From Candidatus Latescibacterota bacterium (GTDB lineage: Bacteria; Latescibacterota; MVCY01), in assembly GCA_030608245.1 (NCBI GenBank), contig JAUWEO010000004.1, positions 1-23,404 of the forward strand: a stretch of 23,404 nucleotides of DNA, written 5' to 3'. A program made the translations under genes and the position numbers. The notes under the pieces are model-generated. The model was given only the letters and a program-made list of their open reading frames with translations. It ran no database searches and was not told where the DNA came from. Shown here one piece after another: positions 7,387 through 14,142 of this stretch; the first letter of the stretch is position 1, and each line of letters begins with the position of its first letter.

Positions 7387-9639
7387 TTAGTAAACAACGG
7401 CTATCGTCTGCACCTCCTCGAAAGCACCGGCATCGGTGTCGGCAGACACCTTGCAGATGTAAACCCCAGGAGGGACAAGACCACCATCATTATTGCTCCC
7501 ATTCCACACCTCAGTATATCTGCCGGTCTGCTTTTTCGAGGACATCCCCCAAACCTCACTGCCTGAGAGATCGTATATCCCTATGTCCACTTGAGCCTCT
7601 CCTGTCAACCGAAGAAGCACGTAAGAGATCGTTGCCTGGTCATTTTGCCCATCGCCGTTGGGAGTTATCGGATTGGGGGAAATGGCAACAGATGCTAAAC
7701 TCTTCTCAAGAGATCGCCCGGAGGCCAGAACGTCAAGCTTGTCGGTGGAAACCTCATCGCTGGCATTCCCTGCCTCGATGTCCTGAGGTAAATCAACACC
7801 CTCAGTGTCAAACACCTGACCAATGAAGTATGTGGTGTGAGTCAACACCGTAGTCTCAAATGTCAGCCGGATCGGATCGTTCTTGATGCGGGTAACTTTG
7901 TGTGGAAGATAAACAGTTAGCACTTTGGAATCAGAGGTGTCCACACTGGCAGGGGTGACCGGCACCAAAGGACTCCCCATCTCCAACTTGTTGAAGGCAA
8001 CATCAGAGGGCATAGCGACCTTCAAAGCATCAAAGCCACCCCGACTGCCGCGGACAAACACAGCCCGGACATCATAGGTGAAGGTAGTGGGATGACCCGC
8101 AAAGACCTCAGCTACCCCCTCTGGGGGATTGGGATCGCCTAAAACAGAGATCTCCCCTAAGACAGTATCGGCCAAAACTGGAGAATGCTCAAAAGACAAC
8201 GAGTCAATCCTGCCAAAGTGCCAGAAGGAGTCGCTCCTCAGGGTGATCCGAAACTGAAAATACCTGCGAGGGCCTGGTGACCTGATCTGTTCGCCCGACT
8301 CCAAATAGGGCACAGACCAGGAGCTCCAGTTCTCCGTGTCATAAGTGATGGAACCCCTCATTCCCGGACGTATCGGCTGCCAATAATATTGAGGTGCCTC
8401 CAATAACTCCTCGTATTTTCTCTCCATCTCCTCCCGGTTCTGACCCCTGATAACAGTCTCTCCCCCCATATCATTGATCATGTGATAGACAAGAGGAGAA
8501 TCGTCTCTCCCGCTCCTTGTCTCTACCTCCATCCAAACGGGAGCGTCGGCATCGGGGATCACGTCTACCACTCTGTGAACCTCGAAAAGCTCTATACTTG
8601 TCTTCTCCGTTGTCCCATTTTTTCTCTTCTCCACTACCACTCCGCGTTCTATTTTCAGTATCACTTCTGTTCCGTTCTCTGTTATCGTGGGAATCATCTC
8701 TCCATCTATTTCCTTGTATTCTATGGGTATTAATTTCCCTTTCTCTGTTACTGCCGGCAGCACTTCTGTCACTGCCTTCAGCCTTGTCATCTGCCAGTTC
8801 AACTTTCCCAAATTTACCGGTTTGCCCAGATCGATTATCTCAGACACATACGTCGTCAGAGGCGCGAACCCCTCACCGTAAAGTTCCAGCTCTGCAATTA
8901 TATGAGGGGAGTCACCAGTATTTAGCAGCCTCAAGAATCGCAGGGTTTGCAAAGGGAACTTCACCTCCGTCACACTGTCGAAGTTTTGAGGAACTCGAGC
9001 CAATGTCTGTTCCAGAATATGGTATGTTCTCTCACCTCTGAAGAACTCTGGTTCGGTGACGCACATTGACAGCTCATATCCCCTGATATACCTCTCTGCA
9101 AAAGGTACCCCCATTGCATCTATACCCTCCTGGGGGGGATAGAACACCACTCTGTTCGCCGGGACAGTAACACCGGTATCAATGGTGTAAAAGTCCCCAA
9201 GAAAATGCAAATAATTGGGGTTTGTCCTGACAAACATGCTCTGGACATTCCCATCCACAAGCCTATAACCTTCCGAATAATACCCTGTCGTAGTATACCA
9301 GGAACGTGGGTTCTCACCTTTTTTGAAGAAGGGATCTGGCGGAGCAGCCTGGAAATAGCACCTCTTTCCCAGGATCCTGTTAATATAGATGTTCCCAGGC
9401 ATCTTATCACACAAGACGATATTTTCGTCGGGATGAAACTGTATGGGTTGAATGGCTCCGAGGCTGGTGGCATCGTCAAAGGCAGTCAGCATACCCAACT
9501 CGGCCCAGGGATACTCTTCGCCACCCACACTCCAAGTCTTAACCTCAGCCCCCACCTCTCCAGTTATCACAACCCCGATTACACAGAAGCACAGGCCTAA
9601 AAATATCAGGGCCTTTTCTATTGTGGCACATCTTTTCAT
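7387..9639 (-). CDS. Secreted discoidin-like/FlgD-Ig-tail protein, paralog 2 (750 aa)
   Basis: Signal peptide 1-31 (hydrophobic core LIFLGLCFCVIGVVI). Residues about 75-257 hold a discoidin-like region: YRLVDGNVQSMF, the strand NRVVFYPPQEG, and the closing IIAELELYGEGFAPL, which aligns with FEIAEFELYGEGFAS in paralog 1 and LHELQIFGEG in paralog 3. The shared middle module has WSSWSVPY...SPGPRRYFQF (about 438-463) and TVYLPHKVTRIKNDPI. The C-terminal domain has ISPNPITPNGDGQND, GIYDLSG, VPPGVYICKV and TIAVVY. About 65 residues at 292-357 are absent from paralog 1. The ribosome site is AGAAGG, 7 nt before the ATG. The upstream gap to paralog 1 contains a strong inverted repeat. The predicted role is a secreted or surface-attached ligand-binding protein; the ligand is not deducible. 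Confidence 0.85.
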   Translation of the reverse strand: MKRCATIEKALIFLGLCFCVIGVVITGEVGAEVKTWSVGGEEYPWAELGMLTAFDDATSLGAIQPIQFHPDENIVLCDKMPGNIYINRILGKRCYFQAAPPDPFFKKGENPRSWYTTTGYYSEGYRLVDGNVQSMFVRTNPNYLHFLGDFYTIDTGVTVPANRVVFYPPQEGIDAMGVPFAERYIRGYELSMCVTEPEFFRGERTYHILEQTLARVPQNFDSVTEVKFPLQTLRFLRLLNTGDSPHIIAELELYGEGFAPLTTYVSEIIDLGKPVNLGKLNWQMTRLKAVTEVLPAVTEKGKLIPIEYKEIDGEMIPTITENGTEVILKIERGVVVEKRKNGTTEKTSIELFEVHRVVDVIPDADAPVWMEVETRSGRDDSPLVYHMINDMGGETVIRGQNREEMERKYEELLEAPQYYWQPIRPGMRGSITYDTENWSSWSVPYLESGEQIRSPGPRRYFQFRITLRSDSFWHFGRIDSLSFEHSPVLADTVLGEISVLGDPNPPEGVAEVFAGHPTTFTYDVRAVFVRGSRGGFDALKVAMPSDVAFNKLEMGSPLVPVTPASVDTSDSKVLTVYLPHKVTRIKNDPIRLTFETTVLTHTTYFIGQVFDTEGVDLPQDIEAGNASDEVSTDKLDVLASGRSLEKSLASVAISPNPITPNGDGQNDQATISYVLLRLTGEAQVDIGIYDLSGSEVWGMSSKKQTGRYTEVWNGSNNDGGLVPPGVYICKVSADTDAGAFEEVQTIAVVY

Positions 9640-9713
9640 CTTATTACCTTCTGTTCATTGTAAAAACTGCTTTACTAACCCTTGGTGCTACTTCACCAAA
9701 ACCCAACGCCCAC

Positions 9714-9766
9714 AAGGGGCTACACTACGTCCCTGTTCCGTAGTGTAGGGCTTTATGCCCCTTTTT
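9714..9766. repeat. Strong nested inverted repeat (terminator-like or REP-like)
   Basis: Perfect 10-bp arms CTACACTACG (9720-9729) and CGTAGTGTAG (9739-9748) around a 9-nt loop, with outer arms AAGGGG (9714-9719) and CCCCTT (9758-9763). A small hairpin GGGC/GCCC (9748-9760) followed by CTTTTT reads like a terminator on the plus strand, yet no plus-strand gene precedes it. In the minus direction it lies in the leader or spacer between paralogs 1 and 2. It could be a transcript-processing hairpin or one copy of a dispersed palindromic repeat. Confidence 0.6.
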
Positions 9767-9849
9767 CCTGAAGTTCAGCCAAGGCCCTCCCGAGGGAGTC
9801 TACTCAGGGTGATATTCGTTCGGATAAAAAAACACCCTATTTGCCAAAC

Positions 9850-11763
9850 TCAGTAGACCACAGCTATTGTCCCTGTCTTCTCAAAAGTGGTAGCATCTGC
9901 ATTTATTGATACCGCATAAATATAAACACCAGGAGGCAAAGATTCGCCATCATCACCCTTGCCATCCCACTTTCCATCATCATATATTCCGCTCTTTTTG
10001 TTCTTATTGACCAATGGAATAGTCCTCACCCGGACACCAGAGAGATCGTAGATGCCAATGTCAACTTGAGCCTCACCTGTCAAGTCGGCAATGGTGTAGG
10101 AAATCGTGGCTGTTTCATTTATTCCATCCCCGTTGGGCGTTATGGGATTAGGAGAGATAGCTATACGACTTAAAATCTCCCCTACTGAGCCCTTAAAGAC
10201 TCGGACCCGAAGCCCATCGGTCGAAACATCATCATTTGCATTGCCTTCCACGATAGACTGTGGCAGTTCGTTGACCTGAGTGTTGAACACCTCCCCTGTG
10301 AAAAGTGTTCCATAGACTAACACTACTGTGTCAAATATCAGTCGAAGCGGATTATTATTTTCATGGGTGATCTTGTGAGGAAGGTAGATGGTCAAAGTAT
10401 CCGGGGTAATCTCAGTCCTCATGTCTGAGGCAACCCATGAGGCATCTCCGATACTCAATTCTTTGAGGGTAGTCTGGCTGGGGGTAGCTATCCTTAGCCC
10501 ATCGAAGCCGTATTGAGCTGGGTCGATATCCGCCTTCAGGTCATATGTGAAAGCAGCACGCTTCCCAGCGTCAACACAGGCGAAGCCACCAGCAGGGTCA
10601 GGCATGCCCACCGAAGCGATCTCCGCCACGACTTTCTCAGCAAGGGGAGGAGTGGAGTACTGAAAGGCGAAAGAATCCACCCTTGCCATCTCCATAACAT
10701 CGCCGCTTTCGAGTGTGATGCAAAATTGAAAATAGCGGCGGGGGCCGGGTGAGTCAATACATTTACCGGAGCCCAAGTGGGGCAGAGACCACAAGCTCCA
10801 GTTGGTTCTGTCATAGGTGTCTGGGTCCCTTTCCGAAGGGCTTAATCTCTCATAGACCTTTTTGGTAATCTCTGTGGTGTCATCCTTAGCTCGATACCTG
10901 AGGGGGGTGGAATCGTTTCCACTTCTTGTCTTCACACTTATGGACACCTGAGCGTCGGGAGCAGGGACAAGATCCCCCTCGACCCGCCTCCATTTCGTCG
11001 ACCGCCATTCCAACTCTCCGTAGTTAGCGATCCCGACCAGATCGATGACCTTCGTCAGATACTCCGCTCTAGAGGCAAAGCCCTCACCATAAAGCTCAAA
11101 CTCAGCGATCTCAAATGGATCTGGAGCAGCGGACCTCAATTTGATAAAGCGAACGGGTTGCAGAGGAAACGGGATATCAACGATGCTGTTTCTATTGTTT
11201 CGCTTTTTGATCAAGACCTTGTAGATAGGCTGATCATAATCATCATAGCTCTTGCCATCGCTTATGAATATGTCAAATGCTTTTAAGTAATAGTCCTTAT
11301 ATAAATTACCACTCTCATCCTGACCTGTCTGCCTGGGATAGAATACAATCCTGCTTGTCGAATAAGGGCTTCCCAGGTCGAAATAGAATGTCCTCCCCGT
11401 CTGATTGGCCCCCCATCTCTTAAACGCATCCCCGGTTGACGTAGTGGAATCCCCATCAACCACAGCCGAATCCGGAGGGGTCAATGCAGGCGAATTGGTC
11501 CATATGTAAGCATCATGCTCTTTAACAAGACTTGTCGGCTTTCCTTTGCCGTAACGCCACTTGAGTTTGTGAACGATGTTCTCATACCCATGAGACTCCA
11601 CTGGTTGAAGCGATCCGTCAACAACATCTTCTGCAACCGAGCTCTCATCACGCCATCTCCCCCAGTCTGAGACAGTCCAACTCTTCAATTCACCAGACGC
11701 TGTCCCCACCATGACCGCTCCGATGAAACTGACAAAGATAAACAGAACGAGAAAAGATCTCAT
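9850..11763 (-). CDS. Secreted discoidin-like/FlgD-Ig-tail protein, paralog 1 (637 aa)
   Basis: I start this at 11763 rather than the upstream in-frame ATG at 11835. The 11763 start gives a clean signal peptide (MRSFLVLFIFVSFIGA..., cleavage near TASG) and has GAGAGG 7 nt upstream, whereas the longer form adds a charged leader and would begin inside a hairpin. Residues about 90-230 are discoidin-like (SAVVDGDS, TFYFDLGSPYSTSRIVFYP, FEIAEFELYGEGFAS). The middle module shared with the other two paralogs follows (NWSLWSLPHLGSG, SPGPRRYFQF, LTIYLPHKIT), then the C-terminal FlgD-Ig/CHU_C-like domain (ISPNPITPNGDG, GIYDLSG, LPPGVYIYAV, final TIAVVY). It is the shortest and least embellished of the three, so probably closest to the ancestral layout. 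Likely exported and ligand-binding; ligand unknown. Confidence 0.85.
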   Translation of the reverse strand: MRSFLVLFIFVSFIGAVMVGTASGELKSWTVSDWGRWRDESSVAEDVVDGSLQPVESHGYENIVHKLKWRYGKGKPTSLVKEHDAYIWTNSPALTPPDSAVVDGDSTTSTGDAFKRWGANQTGRTFYFDLGSPYSTSRIVFYPRQTGQDESGNLYKDYYLKAFDIFISDGKSYDDYDQPIYKVLIKKRNNRNSIVDIPFPLQPVRFIKLRSAAPDPFEIAEFELYGEGFASRAEYLTKVIDLVGIANYGELEWRSTKWRRVEGDLVPAPDAQVSISVKTRSGNDSTPLRYRAKDDTTEITKKVYERLSPSERDPDTYDRTNWSLWSLPHLGSGKCIDSPGPRRYFQFCITLESGDVMEMARVDSFAFQYSTPPLAEKVVAEIASVGMPDPAGGFACVDAGKRAAFTYDLKADIDPAQYGFDGLRIATPSQTTLKELSIGDASWVASDMRTEITPDTLTIYLPHKITHENNNPLRLIFDTVVLVYGTLFTGEVFNTQVNELPQSIVEGNANDDVSTDGLRVRVFKGSVGEILSRIAISPNPITPNGDGINETATISYTIADLTGEAQVDIGIYDLSGVRVRTIPLVNKNKKSGIYDDGKWDGKGDDGESLPPGVYIYAVSINADATTFEKTGTIAVVY

Positions 11764-11824
11764 ATTGAAGCCTCTCTTGACATCCGAACCTTCGATTCTC
11801 CTCCTTAGAAGGCAAGAAACTGAA

Positions 11825-11863
11825 GAAAGGGGCAAGGGGGAAAACCTCCGCCCTGCCCCTTTC
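11825..11863 (-). terminator. Hairpin between the CBM9-like gene and paralog 1
   Basis: Perfect 10-bp outer arms GAAAGGGGCA (11825-11834) and TGCCCCTTTC (11854-11863), with inner GGxGGA/TCCxCC pairing and a short loop. It lies 39 nt after the stop codon of the CBM9-like gene. The minus strand downstream is moderately T-rich (TTCTTCAGTTTCTT). It is plausibly a terminator or attenuator that lowers transcription into the following genes. Confidence 0.5.
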
Positions 11864-11901
11864 AGAAAAACGGGCTATCCAAGTACCCGTACACTACCAG
11901 A

Positions 11902-12750
11902 TTACTTGAATAACGCCTTGACCGATCCCCATGTGCTGGGCTCAACCGAAGTTTCGCCTACACAGCCGACCGCTACACACAGGTCGGCGTTTGTCCAGGC
12001 ATCACCAGCGGGTCCGATAAGGCCCATGTTGCTCTCACGGCCTTCCCCATCGTTGTCATCCCACATCCAGGTCCAGCCGAAGATATCGCCGTCAGAGAAT
12101 ATGTGCGGCGTGCTGGCTTCTTTTGTGGGCATCAGCACATCCCAGCAAGAAACCTTTACCTCATAGGCGTACTGACAATCAGTCGTCACCTCAGGGATCT
12201 TGACAGCAGCCACCAACTCGGGAGGTCCACCAGCCCACTGCAGGTCATCCTCACACCACAGTGAGGAGATGGAATAACCGGCGTTGCCGCGGACAGGGTT
12301 CTCCGGCTCTTCGATGCACCAGACGCCGTACTGCTGGGCCGTCCTGCCGTGGGACTCGGCGGTGCGGTAGTTGCCCCCACTGAGGTCGCCGTCAAAGACC
12401 CACTCATGGCAGTCGTCCTGCCACATAGCCCCGTTTGTGGTCTGTGATATGAAGAAGACGTCATCGCTAATGACGCAGTACATATAGAGCCAGTTCGGGG
12501 GCGCCCAGGCCATATACTCAAGGATGTCCCAATCATCAAGCGCAGGCTGTTCTAACCCGCCACTGTCATCGGTCTTATCCTGTGTGATGGCATAGGCCTC
12601 ATCAAACCAGCCCCAGTCGCCGCCCTCGGCGTCAATGACGATCTCTACTCCGGTGGGAACCTGCGGTATGAAGAAATCCTGGGCAGAAACAATCCCACCC
12701 AAGAAAAAGACAAGCACAGGCACCGCAAGAAGAGCTACAAGCTTTTTCAT
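11902..12750 (-). CDS. Secreted CBM9-like (carbohydrate-binding) protein, 282 aa
   Basis: Signal peptide 1-23 (cleavage VSAQ). The mature protein follows the CBM9/DOMON-like pattern: an opening IVIDAEGGDWGWFD strand, a central DDCHEWVFDGDLSGGNY (the place where these folds carry an acidic 'E-x-F-x-D' strand), a later YAYEVKVSCWDV strand, and FGWTWMWDDNDGEGR near the end. It is acidic, rich in Trp, and has eight Cys in the mature part (92, 114, 145, 166, 192, 202, 258, 263), allowing disulfides. It ends in a linker plus TSVEPSTWGSVKALFK, which looks like an added C-terminal tag. Ribosome site AAAGGAG, 10 nt before the ATG. It is the first of the secreted genes, with its own promoter at 13.0 kb. 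CBM9-like folds bind sugars or, in DOMON relatives, heme; sugar binding fits better here. The exact ligand is unknown. Confidence 0.75.
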   Translation of the reverse strand: MKKLVALLAVPVLVFFLGGIVSAQDFFIPQVPTGVEIVIDAEGGDWGWFDEAYAITQDKTDDSGGLEQPALDDWDILEYMAWAPPNWLYMYCVISDDVFFISQTTNGAMWQDDCHEWVFDGDLSGGNYRTAESHGRTAQQYGVWCIEEPENPVRGNAGYSISSLWCEDDLQWAGGPPELVAAVKIPEVTTDCQYAYEVKVSCWDVLMPTKEASTPHIFSDGDIFGWTWMWDDNDGEGRESNMGLIGPAGDAWTNADLCVAVGCVGETSVEPSTWGSVKALFK

Positions 12751-12769
12751 CTCTTTTCTCTCCTTTTTC

Positions 12770-12793
12770 TAAAGTGAGCAATCGCTCGCTTTA
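12770..12793 (-). promoter_or_regulatory. Stem-loop just upstream of the CBM9-like gene's ribosome site
   Basis: Arms TAAAG-x-GAGC and GCTC-x-CTTTA (one mismatch) enclose a 4-nt loop. It immediately precedes the AAAGGAG site of the 12750 start. It could be a 5' stabiliser, a translation regulator, or a protein-binding dyad. Confidence 0.45.
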
Positions 12794-12997
12794 TGTTATA
12801 AATCATTGCTACAACTGCCTCACAATCAAAAGTTCCTTACCGGGTCCGCATCACCTCCTTATGGAAGACTCTGGCAAAATGATTCTCTGCTTTCCATCAG
12901 TCTGGACAGACACCACCTCCTTTGAGCGTTATTAAGTATTCCTAAATATCAATTCTCTGATTGCCCCTGACCCGGGGGACGACCAAAAAACACTTGA

Positions 12998-13026
12998 AAC
13001 ATAAGAAACGCGAACCAAATTGTCAA
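12998..13026 (-). promoter_or_regulatory. Sigma70-like promoter for the CBM9-like gene
   Basis: Minus strand -35 TTGACA (13026-13021), 17-nt spacer, -10 TATGTT (13003-12998). An A-rich UP-like tract (AAAAACTCAAAAAAAATCC) lies directly upstream, in the gap after the lipoprotein stop codon. It is the only convincing promoter upstream of the secreted-protein series. Confidence 0.7.
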
Positions 13027-13055
13027 GGATTTTTTTTGAGTTTTTCACAAGAAAT

Positions 13056-13526
13056 CTATCTTTGGCTCCCGGCTGCTGGATCGCCGCCGTTGTAAATCCC
13101 TCTGTGAACCCGAACGGCAATATTGCTCTGGGACTTGTTCCAGTCCGTCTCATATGCCTCAACGGTCATGTTCCCATCGATGGTGACGGATATTTCAGCA
13201 GGACCAAGTATATCGCCCTGTTGCCAATACAGACACCCGACCGTTACCCTTGTTCCCCCGGCAAGCGGCCCGTCGCTGATCTCGACCGCTCCCTCTCCTG
13301 TTAGCTCACCCTCATTGGTCATATTAAACTCGATCTTTGTCTCGGTCTCCTCGAAAACGGCATATATTCGCTCCCCCGCGCCGTACCAGTCGCGAGTATT
13401 GTTTACGAAGTACAACTTCCCAGCCTCAAAATGTGGCTCAGTGGGGCTGCCACAACCCCAAAAAGTCATACCCACTAACCAGAAACCAGCGCCCAGCAAA
13501 AGCGTCCTCAAAATCTTCCCTGACAT
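13056..13526 (-). CDS. Small putative lipoprotein, 156 aa
   Basis: The N-terminus has a basic start, a hydrophobic run and then TFWGCGSPTEP. Cys25 with Gly before it and a Ser/Pro/Thr-rich linker after it fits a lipoprotein, although the lipobox (FWGC) is not ideal. Residues about 35-150 alternate strands (AGKLYFVNNT, RIYAVFEET, TKIEFNMTNEG, AEISVTIDGNMTVEAY) with the look of a beta-sandwich. No family recognised. The ribosome site GGGGGTGAT lies 5-13 nt before the ATG. It is downstream of the 53-aa ORF and has a possible promoter of its own at 13583-13611. It is likely surface- or periplasm-facing; function unknown. Confidence 0.75.
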   Translation of the reverse strand: MSGKILRTLLLGAGFWLVGMTFWGCGSPTEPHFEAGKLYFVNNTRDWYGAGERIYAVFEETETKIEFNMTNEGELTGEGAVEISDGPLAGGTRVTVGCLYWQQGDILGPAEISVTIDGNMTVEAYETDWNKSQSNIAVRVHRGIYNGGDPAAGSQR

Positions 13527-13582
13527 CGCAGATCACCCCCTCAAACACAACCTTCCGCAGATAAACTGCCCGAAACTCTCTT

Positions 13583-13611
13583 AACTATCAAAACTCTTCA
13601 AAGTTTGTCAA
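13583..13611 (-). promoter_or_regulatory. Possible sigma70-like promoter for the 13526 lipoprotein gene
   Basis: Minus strand TTGACA (13611-13606), 17-nt spacer, weak -10 ATAGTT (13588-13583). It overlaps the end of the 53-aa ORF, where the -35 reads as codons Leu-Thr, so it may be partly coincidental. It would give a leader of about 50 nt. Confidence 0.4.
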
Positions 13612-13749
13612 GTACTTTTCAAATAACTTCTGATGATCGCCTAAACCACTCCGCAAGGCAACTTCCGTGGTCTTCCTGTTTACCACAATGGAGATCTCAG
13701 ATAGTTTATGTCTCTGTTGATCAATAAGATGAGATAATCCAGATAACAT
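13588..13749 (-). CDS. Small ORF, 53 aa, possibly Spo0E-like aspartyl-phosphate phosphatase
   Basis: The frame runs from ATG at 13749 to TGA at 13588-13590; the codon just before the ATG is a stop, so it cannot extend. The peptide is helical and charged: LIDQQRHKLSEI, then TTEVALRSGLGDHQKLFEKYL. The layout (I-x3-R-x-KL-x-E helix, short turn, V-x2-x-S-x3-D, then hydrophobics and YL) and the length match Spo0E-family proteins, two-helix hairpins whose S-Q-x-L-D motif removes phosphate from response regulators. Here the motif is S-G-L-G-D: Ser and Asp keep their spacing, but Gln and Leu are changed. A TTGACA-17-TATTTT promoter ends 11 nt before the ATG and there is no ribosome site, so translation would be nearly leaderless. 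Both coding status and family are tentative. Confidence 0.35.
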   Translation of the reverse strand: MLSGLSHLIDQQRHKLSEISIVVNRKTTEVALRSGLGDHQKLFEKYLTNFEEF

Positions 13750-13760
13750 TCACAGTTTGT

Positions 13761-13789
13761 AAAATAACCATTATAGGGAAACTTGTCAA
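13761..13789 (-). promoter_or_regulatory. Sigma70-like promoter, minus strand, upstream of the 53-aa ORF
   Basis: Minus strand -35 TTGACA (13789-13784), 17-nt spacer, -10 TATTTT (13766-13761), with an A-rich UP-like tract (GAAAAACTGAAAAAATCCC) directly upstream. The predicted start is near 13753, a few nucleotides from the ATG at 13749. It would also supply the 13526 lipoprotein gene. Confidence 0.65.
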
Positions 13790-13857
13790 GGGATTTTTTC
13801 AGTTTTTCTGAGTGATTTCCAAAAAGGACGGCATTCAGTTCATTCTGCAAAAAACCC

Positions 13858-13886
13858 TTGACAGAGTGAACCTTTCACTTTATCTT
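13858..13886 (+). promoter_or_regulatory. Sigma70-like promoter for the duplicated cassette operon
   Basis: -35 TTGACA (13858-13863), 17-nt spacer, -10 TATCTT (13881-13886), preceded by an A-tract (GCAAAAAACCC). The start near 13893 leaves a leader of about 250 nt before the ATG at 14143. No other strong plus-strand promoter is visible before 19047, so all four plus-strand genes may depend on it. Confidence 0.65.
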
Positions 13887-14142
13887 AACTTTATAGCTCG
13901 GAAAAACAGACTTGACGATATCACATTAAATTGTAAATGTCCCCCATCATTAAGATAGACTCTCCTGTCATTGAGGCAAAGCAATATTGTTGTTAATGCT
14001 TACTTTGCGACAGATGAATATGACATTGTCAAGCGAGAGTCAATGTAGAAATTAACTGTCACAAGATGTCCAATGTTGAGAAAATAGAGATGGAAGCGAC
14101 TCGAAAACTGTATGCTGGGGAGCACTTGAGGGGATGGCTCAC

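Larger units (their letters stand above)
12751..13055. other. Long leader region of the CBM9-like gene, 305 bp
   Basis: Transcription from the 13.0-kb promoter would give a leader of about 240 nt. It contains a CCCC/GGGG hairpin near 12965-12978, two unusually strong Shine-Dalgarno-like sites (AAAGGAGGTG at 12923-12914 and TAAGGAGGTGAT at 12861-12850), the 12770-12793 stem-loop, and the gene's own ribosome site. Only very short reading frames follow the two extra sites. No other gene is visible. Confidence 0.5.
13750..14142. other. Divergent control region, 393 bp
   Basis: An AT-rich region holding back-to-back promoters (minus at 13761-13789, plus at 13858-13886) about 70 bp apart. The plus-strand leader of about 250 nt includes the dyad TGACA-T-TGTCA (14021-14031), CAATATTG near 13982, GCAAAG/CTTTGC pairing across 13976-14008, and a 26-codon frame (14066-14146) whose stop overlaps the next gene's start. 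Confidence 0.5.

Noticed and set aside
11764..11835. Longer start for paralog 1 at 11835
   Set aside because: It would place 24 charged residues ahead of the signal peptide and begin within the edge of a strong hairpin. The ATG at 11763 has a ribosome site and gives a normal signal peptide.
12850..12861. ATCACCTCCTTA on the plus strand, identical to the 3' end of 16S rRNA
   Set aside because: The rest of a 16S gene is absent. On the minus strand it is a full-length Shine-Dalgarno sequence, which explains the match.
13912..13940. Second plus-strand promoter beginning TTGACG
   Set aside because: At 16-18 nt spacing there is no acceptable -10 (AAATGT or TAAATG). The promoter at 13858-13886 is better.
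14021..14031. TGACA-T-TGTCA dyad as a regulator operator
   Set aside because: It is a short perfect dyad but a single site about 130 nt after the predicted transcription start. No regulator gene is nearby and the motif is not repeated, so it is too weak to call.
14134..14142. ATG at 14134 as start of TolB-like copy A
   Set aside because: Copy B starts at the position matching 14143, and the GAGGGG site is spaced for 14143.
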